Positions 52,350-63,330 are shown, counted from the first letter of the stretch. The stretch: 64,000 nucleotides of DNA from Monoplex corrugatus (GCA_030674185.1 JAPXFY010000013.1:45179964-45243963); one strand, 5' to 3'. A program made the numbers and translations. Notes: generated by a model from the sequence alone, not told the origin.

Positions 52350-52815
52350 ACGATGGGTAAATGTATGTTAACTCCCAAATGTGCCCGCCAGCAATTTTCT
52401 TTAAAATCTCCTCTCATCCTTTTTGTTTTTTTCCGTTTTACAACGGGGAGAACGTTTCATATGAACCAAAGAGAAGTGTGTGTCTGTGTGTTTTGTCTGT
52501 GACAAAAAAAAAAAGTGAAAACAAGATTTTCGTCACATCTTTATGAGTGGATATTTCATCAAATTGTAGTCATACCTGTGAACTGATGAGGATTCGCGAA
52601 AGCGTTACGTTTGAAAGATGAAACTCCAAGCATAAGATCACACAGACCTAACTGAGGAAGTTGTGTGAACAGCATTTTTCAGAAACTGTTGATAACGAAA
52701 TAGTTTGTTATCGTCGCTGTATCAGTCCACCATTGTCTTCGATGCAGGTTAAATTTCATTTCAATCAAAACTTCTTCCAAAGCCAAAGTGACCTTCACAA
52801 ATACAAAATATAGGT
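52350..52815. other. Intronic sequence, nothing recognised
   Basis: No repeat or coding signal identified. Confidence 0.35.
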
Positions 52816-52817
52816 TT

Positions 52818-52945
52818 TCTGTAATTCTGTTTATATAAATGGAAGCCAGGCAGAAACGAAATATGTGCTTCTATTTATATAAATGGAAGCAGCAGAAACG
52901 AAATACGTAATTCTGTTTATATAAATGGATGCCAGGCAGAAATAA
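52818..52945. repeat. ~47-bp minisatellite, three units
   Basis: Units contain TAATTCTGTTTATATAAATG followed by GAAGCCAGGCAGAAACGAAA; the second unit lacks a few bases. Starts at about 52822, 52868 and 52907. Confidence 0.85.
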
Positions 52946-53314
52946 AAATGAAACGAGAACGTGCATTTCATTCGCAAAACAAGTGAGATTGTTAGAATGG
53001 CTACATCATCTTGTTTTTGTTTTTTTCTTTTCTGTCTTTTTTTCCTAGCCCTCCCTCCATTTAACCAGTCTTTGTAAATCTGTCCTCGTCGAGGCTCGAT
53101 CAGAATGAGCGAATGCATTCAGTTTATGGGGCCTTGAATGCCCGACAAAAAACATTCTGACTATGCTGAAAGGAGACGTGGGGTGGCTTAGGTGTGTGTC
53201 GGGTGCAGGGAGATAGGGGTGGGGGATGTTAGGGTGTTGGTACGCGGGCAACAGAAGGATCAAATCACGCCAAATAGTGAGAACACTGTTACAGAGCAAA
53301 GCAGCAGCTTTTCT

Positions 53315-53445
53315 TTTCTCTTTTTTTTTTTTTATCTTTTCTTTCCTTTTTCTTTTTTTTCTTTTCCCCTTCTTCTTTTTTTCTCTTCTTTTCTCCTTCT
53401 TATTCTCTTTTTTCTTTTTTTTTTCAATTTATTTAATTTATTTCT
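53315..53445. repeat. Pyrimidine-rich (T/C) tract
   Basis: About 130 bp of T and C with few purines on the plus strand, opposite in strand polarity to most polypurine tracts of intron 2. Confidence 0.85.
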
Positions 53446-53639
53446 GAATTTTTGTTTCCACGGCAAACGTCCAGAGGGCACGTTGCCCCATTCTTGAAAT
53501 ACTCCAACATCCCTACTGGGACAAAAGTCGAGATCTTCAGTCCATTTTCATTCCCACCTAGATGTTAAATGTATATAATATAAACCAGTACCAAACCTGG
53601 ACCCTGACCAAGCCCCGGAGCACAAAATTACATGCGAGA

Positions 53640-53800
53640 TGACCTGTTAGGGAAACGCTGTCAAGAAGGCCAGACGTGACATGATTAGAAACACAAAGAT
53701 AATAGATATGGTGAGAACAGCACCAGACGACCATCATATTCATCAACACAGAATTAAGTGGTTCGGTAATATGACCAGAATGAAATCTCACCAGTCGGCT
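53640..53800 (+). pseudogene. Short LINE C-terminal fragment
   Basis: The frame reads ARRDMIRNTKIIDMV then HQHRIKWFGNMTRMKSHQSA. The RIKWFGHxxRM motif is the post-RT signature of another common LINE type. Only about 50 codons remain. Confidence 0.6.
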
Positions 53801-53804
53801 ACAA

Positions 53805-54045
53805 GCATACAACATATACGTGGATTAAAGACGGAGACTTCGTTCTTGAGAACACTTCATAACTCAAATATAGTAGCATACGGTCCCACTGGACCTGTCT
53901 TCCAGCTTCTACGCACAAAGTTGATCTGGGGGACAGGAACAATTTCCATTTGTTTAACCACTAAGCGATAGCCGAACAGGTTCAAACTCAAACCTTCCAA
54001 ATGGTAAACTAGCGTCCTAACCACCCGTCTATTGCACACGTCAAT
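53805..54045. other. Sequence with a reverse tRNA-like head
   Basis: GGTTCAAACTCAAACC and TCCTAACCACCCGTCTATTGC at 53978-54035 look like the reverse of a SINE head. Weak. Confidence 0.35.
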
Positions 54046-54046
54046 A

Positions 54047-54047
<1 letters not shown>

Positions 54048-54134
<87 letters not shown>

Positions 54135-54165
54135 ACGCGCACGTGAGTATGGTGTGTGTGTGTGT

Positions 54166-54199
<34 letters not shown>

Positions 54200-54540
54200 C
54201 GCACGACCGCGAGTGCACACCTACATGCCCTACACCCCCAAGAATAGACACACACACACATGTACGCATGTTATTGTTACTACGACTGATGTACATGTAT
54301 GTATGTATGTATGTATGTATGTATGTATGTATGTATGTATGTATAGTATAGTATGTATACGTATGTATTATGTATTTGTATGTATGTATGTGTGTATGTA
54401 TGTATGTATGTAGGTAGGTATGTATGTATGTATCATTGTATGTATACATGTATACGTATGTATGTACGTATGTATGATTTATGTAACTATCTATTTCCCT
54501 CTATTATCTATCTATCTATCCTATCTATCTATCTATCTAC
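54048..54540. repeat. (GT)n/(CG)n, then (GTAT)n and (TATC)n arrays
   Basis: GT at 54051-54132, CG steps, GT to 54190, CGCGCGCG at 54191-54201; GTAT from 54292 to 54475; TATC from 54505 to 54540. Confidence 0.9.
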
Positions 54541-54774
54541 TACTATGTGTATCTTGTTTAGGGAATTGTGGAAGGTCAGTAAAGGGAAGGAGGGTTGCAG
54601 TAGCAGCAGCGTCAAACGAATGACAACTACCGTTACACGTGATTCATCCTTCAATCACTCACAACCTTGACGGAATAATTCTCCTTTCCTCTCCCATCAG
54701 AAACACCAAGAGCGATGAACGATGGAAAAGGTCAGGGTTATCCCATAACCCCGAGGTCAAAGGGGAATTTGCAG

Positions 54775-55095
54775 TTTGTTGGAGATTCATCACACTCGGA
54801 GTTTCATATACGCTTCACCCAAAATCTGTCAGGCGTTCTCCGGCAAACTCCTTGAACCTGTGCAAAGCCATACGCGCTGGCTAACAGTAGAAACGTAAAG
54901 GGGGACAGAACTTATGAAATGCTGGCATCACAAGAATGATTGGAGCATTAAACTGGGCAGGGATCAAGCCAACTTTCATGTAACAGAGCGGAATCTGACA
55001 CAGAATGGGGTTCTGAAACAGAATGGGATTCCGATACAGAGTGGGATTCTGATGCAGATGGACTGATGATAGATCTGGAGTCTACGGCTCCATCG
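54775..55095 (-). mobile_element. SINE-A, reverse copy with an internal 18-bp expansion
   Basis: Body as usual (TTGGAGATTCATCACACTCGG, CCTTGAACCTGTGCAAAGCC, CAAGAATGATTGGAGCATTA). Near the head an extra tandem array of GATTCTGAAACAGAATGG-like units (54990-55060, four units) replaces the B box. The head ends with CTACGGCTCCATCGACAGAG. Confidence 0.7.
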
Positions 55096-55160
55096 ACAGA
55101 GTAAATTTCATCTGATGTTTCTTCAAAGTGCACCGATCTTGAGCAGTACAAAATCTGGAT

Positions 55161-55725
55161 TTACTGTAACTGTTATTGTTGTTATGTTTCAAACCCCTGC
55201 CGACTGCGCAGAGCCATAACGGGGTTATACCATCTTAAATTGAACACCGTATTTCACTGGAGAAAAAAAAAAAAACGGAAAAGAAAATTAAGTACACATA
55301 TCAATACATTCGCACATATAATCTTGGAAGGATATGCCTCTGGAGCTGACCACTCCGTCCAATTTACCACCGCGGGATTTACAGAAATCAAACCTGAATT
55401 TCAAATATAAACATAACTAAGGACGCTAAAACATAAAAACGGGCCTGTTATCTAAAACTGCTTCGCCACATCAAATTTCCCTAGAGCCAAAAACGTACTT
55501 CATCTATGTACCCAATTATCAATCCTAAGAAAGTATGTAAGGCTTTATAGTTCAGAACACATACAGGTGAATGGACAAGCTAGGCAGAAAATGATTGAAA
55601 GAAATGACAAAAAGCAAAGCAGCTAGACAGAAACAAAGAGTGACAAATGAAGAAATTTCTAGCACAGAATTTCCAGGATGAGATACTATTTATACTGGAA
55701 GAGCCTCCGGCATCCCCACGGGGGA
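55161..55725 (-). mobile_element. R550 repeat, copy 7
   Basis: Starts with TTATTGTTGTTATGTTTCAA then CCCCTGCCGACTGCGCAGAG and ends with GCATCCCCACGGGGG. More diverged than copies 5 and 6. It lies about 65 bp from the head of a SINE-A. Confidence 0.8.
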
Positions 55726-55729
55726 ATAT

Positions 55730-56208
55730 ACCCTAATAATGTTTATAGTAAAAAGGGAGATTATTACAATGGCTTGACGATCTTGTTCAATATCTATGGA
55801 CGAACACAGCGCGCGACAGAGCGAATTGCCTGCCTGTCTGTCTGTCTACATCTCTGGTGGCACCCGGTCCCCTTCCCTCCAGGCTCCCCCTCATCAACCA
55901 TCGGCATATCTCTTTCCCCCATCCCCACCCCTTTTCCTCCAAGCCCCCTGTCCGTGGTGGAAGCAATCAATAGGTTGTCAATTACAGCCCTGTCATTACT
56001 GGAGCTGTGAGATTGTCAAGCTATTGATCCTTTCTTCTCCGTCAGGCGGCAGTTTTCACGACCTTCAGCTTGAGGCACTATTCCTGCTACACTAAGCCAT
56101 CGGACACCTTAAGCTCAAAGCACTACTACTCCTGTTAACATTACAGCTATTGGACACATGGCCCGTGTCGTAGTACCGTGGACTGACTCTCTGTCTCTGT
56201 CTCTCTCT

Positions 56209-56210
<2 letters not shown>
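55730..56210. other. Intronic sequence, nothing recognised
   Basis: C-rich patches at 55860-55950 only. Confidence 0.35.

Positions 56211-56212
<2 letters not shown>

Positions 56213-56300
<88 letters not shown>
56213..56300. repeat. (AC)n microsatellite
   Basis: About 85 bp of uninterrupted AC, preceded by a short CT run. Confidence 0.95.
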
Positions 56301-56303
<3 letters not shown>

Positions 56304-56396
56304 CACTTAAAGTGAAAAGACGTTAAATCAAAGAACGAACGAACGAACACACACACACACACAAACTGACCTGTTCCTTGCCACCATGGTGTCAGC

Positions 56397-56589
56397 TTAA
56401 CCCTTTGACTCCCACACCCTATCCACCAACTGCAAAACACTTAACCCTTTGATTACCTCACCCTATCCACCAGTTTCCTGCAGGAAGTTGGTGGATAGGA
56501 TGAGGGAATCAAAGGGTCAAACTTTTGCTTTGCTAACAAGGTTGTCAATGCAGGATGCTGGTGGACAGGGTGCGGGAGTCAAAGGGTTA
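56397..56589. mobile_element. TTAA-type palindromic MITE, copy H (long arm right)
   Basis: TTAACCCTTTGACTCCC at the left, CAAAGGGTTA at the right with the last A changed to C. Inner palindrome with CCAGTTTCCTGCAGGAAG centre. Short arm left, long arm right (GTCAATGCAGGATGCTGG). Confidence 0.85.
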
Positions 56590-56599
56590 CGCGTTTCAT

Positions 56600-56770
56600 A
56601 GATACCGCTCCCCACTCCCACCCCCTCCCTCTCTCCATTTCAAGGCTATGCCCCCGCATAGGGTTTTGTGCAGGCTTAAAGAGTCTACCAAACAACTGCT
56701 GGCAGATTTAGGTGGAGCGCATATGGTGCTGCCCGAACGTAATGAATCTCTCTTGGAACTCCAAACTCAG
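56600..56770 (+). mobile_element. SINE-A, forward fragment
   Basis: CATTTCAAGGCTATGCCCCC, ATAGGGTTTTGTGCAGGC, AACAACTGCTGGCAGATTTAG, GGAGCGCATATGGTGCTGCC and TCTTGGAACTCCAAACTC. The head side has been lost next to the MITE. Confidence 0.6.
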
Positions 56771-56899
56771 AAAATACAAACACACATACGCACGAAGGAA
56801 AATTATTGAAAATAAAGCCTGTAGATCAACAAGTTGAATGAATAAGAAAAACCTGGAAGAAGAAAAGATGGTCAAGCCATTTTAGCAAAGTTCCTTTTT

Positions 56900-56904
56900 A
56901 CACA

Positions 56905-56985
<81 letters not shown>
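56900..56985. repeat. (AC)n microsatellite
   Basis: About 80 bp of AC with one T. Confidence 0.95.
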
Positions 56986-57009
56986 CTCATACAGTAAATC
57001 TAAATATTG

Positions 57010-57245
57010 CGCTTCGACAGGTCAATCATCGGACTCGAAACATTCTATACGTAATCCCACCTAGATCTGCCAGTAATTATCTGGCAGACTCCTTGAGCCT
57101 GCGCAAAACTCTACGCACTGGTAAGGTCTTGAAAAATGGAGGGACAGAGGACGAATAGGAAACACTAGGCTGACACCACCAGGATGACAGCAGCAGTATG
57201 ATGGGCAGCTATCAGGCCAGTTTTTATGCTGCAGGCGCCGACTGA
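57010..57245 (-). mobile_element. SINE-A, reverse copy, followed by an R550 scrap
   Basis: TCGAAACATTCTATACG, AGATCTGCCAGTAATTATC, GGCAGACTCCTTGAGCCTGC, GGCTGACACCACCAGGATGA, AGGCCAGTTTTTATGCTGC. An R550 3' end (TATAGCCCAGCCGATTATTA, CAGCCATATCAGGG) lies at 57283-57320, again on the minus strand. Confidence 0.65.
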
Positions 57246-57424
57246 CCTGACGTCATCACAGTTCATATTGCTTATACTGTTATAGCCCAGCCGATTATTA
57301 CAGCCATATCAGGGCAAACACCACGTCAAAGACGACAACCATGTTAAGATGAAAGACAACAGTTAAAGTCTATGCACGCTCACACCTTGCAAGTCTAAAA
57401 TGAAAGTATTAAAGAAAACCATAC

Positions 57425-57695
57425 TCAGACGTAAAATTATATCAGGTGAAATCTATTGATCTGTAAAAACTGGAAAACTGCATCAGGAGGGACGTCTCGC
57501 AACAGGTTCTGTAAGGAGTCCACCGTGTTGTGTACATGTCTCATATCGGGGAAGTCCCAGCAATCAAGGAGGTGGTTTATGCTCAAAGGCTCGTCACATG
57601 GTGTACACCACGGTGCTTCGATGCTTCTTCGTTTTTTAAAAGGTACGAATGAGTGTAGGGTGTGTGACCCGTGTGTACCCTACGACCTCAAGTAA
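57425..57695 (-). pseudogene. C-terminus of a LINE with a CCHC-type end
   Basis: The minus strand reads GSHTLHSFVPFKKRRSIEAP, then WCTPCDEPLSINHLLDCWDF, MRHVHNTVDSLQNLL and VFQFLQINRFHLI with a stop at about 57430. The order GHTxxTHxxLL / CxxC / H-x-(4)-C / FL is the end of many I-, R1- and CR1-like polyproteins. 5'-truncated. Confidence 0.65.
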
Positions 57696-57699
57696 TCTA

Positions 57700-58725
57700 A
57701 CAGAATCTTGGATAAACAGTTATACACCTAAAGATTATCTAAGTTTGGCCATATACGCAATTTCATACCGGCAGGAAGATCTGACTGGTATGGTAATCAG
57801 TAGAGTCCAATGAATGATGGTGTCGCACGATCATGCCTTCTTTCTTCGTGATTAAACGTCCTCTATTGTTCTGAACTCTCTGCAGTCGAGAATTTCGTTC
57901 TGGTCGTAAGCTAGCAGGCAAAGAATTACAATAATCTAGTCTGAAGTTATTGCAACAGACACAAGTCGTTTACAGGTTCTTTTGGATAGAAGCTATTCTT
58001 ATCATTTAAAAAACAAACAAACAAACAACCGATGACAATGACTGATGATGATGATCTACAATGAAATTATGCAAAGATGACTTGTCCAGTGAAGCAATGG
58101 CGATAAAACCCATTCAACAGTCTTTTGAATTATACGAAAACTTTCTCGCTGCACGTAGTGCTGGTGGATCACAACAGACAAGCAATGAATTACTTAAAAC
58201 ACCTTTTCCCCTGGAGCAAAAACGTGAACAAATTTATGAATCACTGATACTATCACTGCATGCACCGCATCGTTTCTTTGAAGTTTGCATTCTCTCACTA
58301 TCAGATGGCATTTATGACTTTTCCTTTTATTGTACATTTTTTTCTTAGCTGACTCTCAAAGCCGTGGTCTTAACAATGCATTTTTATCCCTTTGATGTGC
58401 CTAAGGTGTGCTGGCTTTTTGGGATTTCAAAGTTGTCATTAACAACAAATTTTATTCTTCTGACTTATCCAAGTTATTCCGATTCTCAGTGTGATCTTTA
58501 AGAAAACAATTCTTTTGACTTTCTGCTTCCCAAGCTTACAACTGAACAATACACCTTTGTGCACATTTTAGCTTGTCGTAGATTTTTCATTTCAAATTGA
58601 AGTTCAATGCTTTACAACAATAAACCACGCCAACTGTCGGAGATCTTCATTTTTAGCGTCAGCATGTGGGTTCTTTGTCTTCCTCCTCCTTCCAACTGGA
58701 GTCTTGCTAAATACCAGGATCAGTG
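57700..58725. other. Intronic sequence, one unrecognised open frame
   Basis: A plus-strand frame of 95 codons (58061-58348) has ordinary composition but no known domain and the opposite sense to RGM. Region 57730-57960 may be LINE 3' UTR, since it borders the fragment at 57425-57695 upstream in that element's sense. Confidence 0.3.
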
Positions 58726-58727
58726 TC

Positions 58728-58811
58728 ACGGTTAAGGTTATGGTTAAGTCAGGAGGCAAGCTCAGCGTTAGGGTCTAGGGTTACGAATAGGGTCTCTCTC
58801 TCTCTCTCTCC

Positions 58812-58870
<59 letters not shown>

Positions 58871-58877
58871 ACACACA
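58728..58877. repeat. Telomere-like degenerate repeats, (CT)n and (AC)n
   Basis: GGTTAAGG, GGTTATGG, GTTAGGG, CTAGGGTTACG and ATAGGGTC lie within 58730-58790, followed by CT and about 55 bp of AC. Weak resemblance to TTAGGG arrays. Confidence 0.6.
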
Positions 58878-59238
58878 AGATCTACGTGAGAATCTCAAAT
58901 GTGACAGTAACGATCTGGACAGGCTTGCGTCGTTCTCTATGCTTGTTATTGAACACTTTTTCCCACTGCTAGTTCATAAACCGATGAGTGAACGAAAGCT
59001 TATAGGTTTACTTAAAAATAAACCAAATGAAAAAAAACAACCGAAAATCCAAAGGAGAATGTGGCAGAACGTTCTATGTAAACAAAACAAAACAAAACAA
59101 AATTCTCCCTCTCTCTCTCTCTCTCATTTTGCCTTCATATAAGATTGTTAGTCACTCATTCATATATATTTCCTTTGATGCTGACGATGATGTGATATGC
59201 GAAATCAGCAACTGTTGGAAGTTTTTGTTTACACAAGG

Positions 59239-59294
59239 TTACTGCACCGAATTTGTGTCTTACAGCCATACTTGACAAACAGCGCGCGCGCGCG

Positions 59295-59348
<54 letters not shown>

Positions 59349-59475
59349 ACACGCACACGCACACACGGTTACTGCACCGAATCTGTGTCTTACAGCCATA
59401 TTTGACAAATAGCGCGCGCGCGTACACACACACACGCACACACACGCACACACACACACACAACACACACACACA

Positions 59476-59506
<31 letters not shown>

Positions 59507-59515
59507 CCAAGCAAC
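59239..59515. repeat. Two tandem units ending in (CG)n(AC)n, next to RGM exon 1
   Basis: GGTTACTGCACCGAATTTGTG plus TCTTACAGCCATACTTGACA and AACAGCGCGCG occur at 59238-59302 and again, with few changes, at 59367-59420. Each is followed by AC repeats. In the sense of RGM the array begins about 30 bp after the exon 1 donor. Confidence 0.9.
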
Positions 59516-59541
59516 CAACCAAACAAAAAAATTACACATAC

Positions 59542-59707
59542 CCGACGTCCAAGCCAGGGTGCAGAAGAAGACCACCACCAGCAGCAGATGCCGGGTAGTG
59601 GAGAGCGGGTGGGTAGAAGAGGAAAAGAGCCGTGTGGCGGTGATGGTGGTGGTGGTGGTAGTGTGGAGGGGGTAGCTAGTTCGGCTCTGGCAGCGGGGCG
59701 GCCCCAT
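59542..59707 (-). CDS. RGM: Repulsive guidance molecule, coding exon 1: start codon and signal peptide
   Basis: 55 codons plus one base. I chose the ATG at 59707 (MGPPRCQSR); it is the only in-frame Met that lies downstream of the proposed splice acceptor and before the signal core. The peptide has a long polar stretch with six Thr in a row (16-21), then the hydrophobic core HLLLVVVFFCTLAW (40-53) and probable cleavage near residues 55-58. Long n-regions before the signal core are also seen in vertebrate RGMs. An out-of-frame ATG lies 10 bases upstream. The donor TCGG|GTATGT keeps phase 1. Evidence for this exon is signal-peptide character, splice phase and position; sequence conservation itself is low, as is usual for signal peptides. 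Confidence 0.8.
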
Positions 59708-59798
59708 ACCCTTCCATTCAGGGGGCGGGGGGCGGGGGCCGGAGCGTGGCCTCACCTCACTGGCACGTCCACTGTAACACAGACACACAAACGATACT
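59708..59798 (-). other. RGM: RGM 5' UTR part of exon 1 with splice acceptor
   Basis: On the minus strand a pyrimidine/GT-rich stretch leads to TGTGTTACAG|TGGACG (AG at 59773-59772), so the exon probably starts at 59771 and has about 64 bases of 5' UTR. This implies at least one upstream non-coding exon. Confidence 0.55.
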
Positions 59799-59874
59799 GT
59801 CAGCTATCTGGTTACGATGACCTTAAAGTTTATTACCGGCAATAATCCCGCGGTTCACCTGATGCCTTCTTCAC

Positions 59875-60610
59875 ATTCACCTGAATTACCTTTAGAAATC
59901 AGCATATGACTTGAAAGTGTTAAAGAGTCACATTCTTCACAACTCAGCACAAAAAAGTGTAAACACTCACACGACCCATCGCTACAAATCAGAGTATGTA
60001 AGTATTAAATATTCACTCAAACAATCGCTAGAAATCATAATAAGAAACTGTTAAACATTCATCCCAACTAATTCGTGACCCAAACTATTGTTATGAATAG
60101 GCATATGAAAGTTAAAAATTCGCTCAAACTATCGCATAATCAAAAAAAGTTAAACATTCACGCAAACTACGGTTAGAAATCAGCATATGAAAGTTAATCC
60201 ATAACATATTCACCAAATTATCATGAAAAATCACTCTATGAAAGTCTACTAAACATTCACTTAAACTATCATTAGAAATCCGCGAGCGAAACTGTTAAAC
60301 GCTCATCCAAACTATCGTTAAAGTCTGGCACACAAGAGTGTTAAACATTCACCCAAACACTGTTACACATCAGCATATAAAAGGTTAAATTCATAAAATA
60401 CCGTTACAAATCTGATTAAGAAAACGGGTAGATATTTATTCACCCAAAATGACAGTAAATCCCACGCAATGTATCACGCAATAAATCAGCATATGAAAGT
60501 GTTGGCATGCATTTTCACACAACCACAAAATCATTAGAATGCAGCATCTGAAAGTGCTACACATTCATCCACACTATGGTTAGAATACACGTATGAATCA
60601 AATATTCACC
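59875..60610. repeat. Degenerate ~60-bp minisatellite in the 5' region of RGM
   Basis: Units approximate ATTAGAAATCAGCATATGAA then AGTGTTAAACATTCACCCAA and ACTATCG. At least eleven are recognisable at irregular spacing (45-75 bp). Confidence 0.75.
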
Positions 60611-60614
60611 TTAA

Positions 60615-61270
60615 ATATTGTCAAAATTCAACATGTACATATACATTGCCACACTTCATCCGAAGAGGTGACAGAAATCCGATTCCTTTTGGGTCATCTT
60701 TACACATCTGAATCTACTTTTATTAACTTGATGAGACGTGGTTTTCATATAGGCCTATTTCTCTCTTCTCCCCTACTATTTTACTTTCTCCAACCAAGAA
60801 ACATGTCCTAATATCGCTGAATTCTGATTCATCCTAAACATCACAGCAATCCATCCTAACTACAGCCACAGCAGAAATGCCGCCAGGAGCAATGGATCGA
60901 TACTAAAACATCGCCTTATGGCACTCATATGGACACAGCACAGCCCTATAACACACAAAATCTTCAGTACTACAAATAGCAAACGTTCATAGCCAAGCCT
61001 TAAAAAAAGGCACACACACACATACACACACCTGGTTTGTAGTACTACCAAACCTCTCGACGAGCGCACATAACACTACACAACACGTAAAGTTGGCTAC
61101 CTTCACAACAGCAAAGACGTATGGTGTTGGTGTGGTATGGTGTGGTGGGGTGAGAGTACGGCAAATGTCCCACAACTAGTAGTAGAGTTTTATGTTTAAG
61201 GGGGTGAAGCGTTCATGCTGAACCCCCAAGGGCTCGCTGTATGCCCCTCGCTCTACTCTCCACAACACAC
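60615..61270. other. Sequence upstream of RGM exon 1, no firm feature
   Basis: Contains (CA)n at 61011-61031 and a GTGTGGTATGGTGTGGTGGGG stretch. On the minus strand CAAACCAG|GTGTGT (61030 region) is a possible donor for the non-coding exon, but not a strong one. Confidence 0.3.
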
Positions 61271-61559
61271 ACACAGAGATGGGAAGTGTCAGCACATGGC
61301 TACACAGTGTTGTAGCTGGGGCTGTTGTATTACGGTGGTGGCGTGAAACTTATTCTTCCACGATTAGCCATGGTCGGACCCAAACCACACACACAACTCT
61401 CTCATCTGCGAGTCCAGCCGGTCCAGAGAAAGAAACTACACATTCTCTCTCTCTCTCGTGGGGTTTACTCAAGCCCTACGCTACTGCAACACCACGAACT
61501 ACCACCACAGCTCTGTAGCCGCCAATCCACCAACGGCCGAAGTAAACACACTCGCACCA

Positions 61560-61860
61560 ACACCGGAGAATGAAGATGGCGCGCACTCACGCACGCACAC
61601 ACACACACAACACGGTGGAAACACACACATCCAGTGCGATGCACGCACACACACCTCGCACCAGAAAAAAAAGGCCCGGGCCGTGTGCTCCGCACCGTTC
61701 GAGCACATAAAGAACGGGCAAGGCGGCTGCTCTCCAAAACATTCCCCACACCGCAACTGGGTCAAAGGGCGGAGCGTCCGTCCGCCATTTGTCAGCAAAA
61801 GGCGTTAACTCCACCCACAGGGTAGGGGGGGAATAAGGGTGGGGTGGGGTGGGGTGGTAA
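61560..61860 (-). promoter_or_regulatory. Candidate RGM promoter / first exon (GC- and CpG-rich)
   Basis: Much richer in GC and CpG than its surroundings (for example CCCGGGCCGTGTGCTCCGC near 61675 and GGCGGAGCGTCCGTCCGCC near 61770). AAATGGCGGAC on the minus strand (about 61789) resembles the YY1 motif, often near transcription starts; an AGATGGCGCGC lies on the plus strand near 61573. No TATA box at a convincing place. The link to RGM rests on position only; a divergent gene is an alternative. Confidence 0.4.
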
Positions 61861-61864
61861 GCTG

Positions 61865-63025
61865 TGACACCTATCTCAGGTAAAAATGGGGGTGGGGGTG
61901 GGGGTGGTAGAGGGCTACAAAAGCGGGCACTTCACACCTTGGCGATGAACTCGGTTGCAAAGGTCTTGTAGCTGTCCCGTTTTATTTCGTTTCCCCCCTT
62001 TGGCTGTTTTTTCTTCTTCTCCCTCTCTCTGTCTGACTGACTAATGACTAACTGACGGACTGACTGACTTGACAGATTAAAGAGAGTAAATACAGAAAAC
62101 GTATCTCAGTCCCCCAACAATGGGGTAAGCAGATCCAGCGCAATACTAAAAACAGAAAGACAAAATAAAACATCTTTTTACTCAACACAAACAACTGTCC
62201 AGACTATTGGGAAATGTAAATATGAGTATCATTATTACAGCCCCCAACACAGGGAAAACAAGGTTGTTTCCCTTGCGAATGTAGAAACAATCAAAAACAA
62301 AGAGACAAAATAGATATTTTACAGGACAATAAACTGCCTGGTCTAAGATACGAAACGAAACTGAAACCTCTGAGGAAGACAAGGCAAACAAACAAATAAA
62401 TAAATAAACAAATAAATAGAAAAAAGATTGTTGGTAGCTAGACAGCGGTCCAGTCTCAGTTTCAGTTTCTCAAGATGACGTCTCCGCGCTCGGAACGAAT
62501 TCCATATGCCAATCTAACGTCACAGGTGCCACGTGTATGGTGACCGTGGCACAGGCCTTAATTACGCCTGCACATAAACCCATGAGCTGGCCAGGTCTTG
62601 AGGCCCTACCCTAGACTATGTTTTACCTAGTCTATATTTTATACTGGTATTTTATTAACCTACCACTGGAATGAAAGTTACCACCTCCATCATATAAGCG
62701 ATACGCAGACGTATTGCCACTCATCACTCATTAATAAAGAAGCTTGCAGTATAAAGGATGGTCATGACGCTGGATGACTTTGACACAGGCAAACTGCACA
62801 TCATCCTTTACATGGTATAACCATTATACAGAATAATTTTCAAGGAAGTTCTGAAAATATCTCCAACTGTTGTGGCAGTCTACCATTTTCCTAAGTGCAC
62901 GTCCAGCTGTATTTCAACTGAAGTTTCTCCAAGGCCACAATAACCTTGAGATTTTTCATGGTAATTTTCGTGTCAAATGGGAGATTCTTAAAATAGCCTG
63001 ACCCACCTCTTTCTTCCTTGACATC
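61865..63025. other. Upstream flank, with a SINE-A scrap
   Basis: GGGGGTG repeats at 61885-61910, AAATAAATAAAC repeats at 62393-62418, and a piece of SINE-A at about 62480-62615 (CGAATTCCATATGCCAATC, CCATGAGCTGGCCAGGTCTT). No gene is seen. Confidence 0.4.
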
Positions 63026-63029
63026 CTCT

Positions 63030-63240
63030 GGAAAACAGGGAGAGAGAGGGGGAGATAGAGACAGAGGGAAGGAGGGAAAGCAACAGAGAGAGGGAGGGAG
63101 AGAGAGAGAAAGAGAGAGAGAGAGAAGAAGAAAAAAAGAAGACAGGAGAGAGAGAGAGAGAGAGAGAAAGGAAGAAGAAAGACAGTGGTAGTGAGGAGGA
63201 GGGAGAGAGAGAGAAAGAAGAAAGAGGGGAGTGATGGAAG

Positions 63241-63274
<34 letters not shown>

Positions 63275-63330
63275 CACAGAGAGAAAGAGAGAAAGAGAGA
63301 GAGAGACAGACAGAACACAGAGAGACTTAG
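63030..63330. repeat. Purine-rich (GA/GAAA/GACA) tract
   Basis: Nearly continuous purines on the plus strand for about 300 bp. Confidence 0.9.

Noticed and set aside
58061..58348. Plus-strand 95-codon frame as a gene
   Set aside because: No known domain, no splice or start support, and opposite sense inside RGM intron 1.
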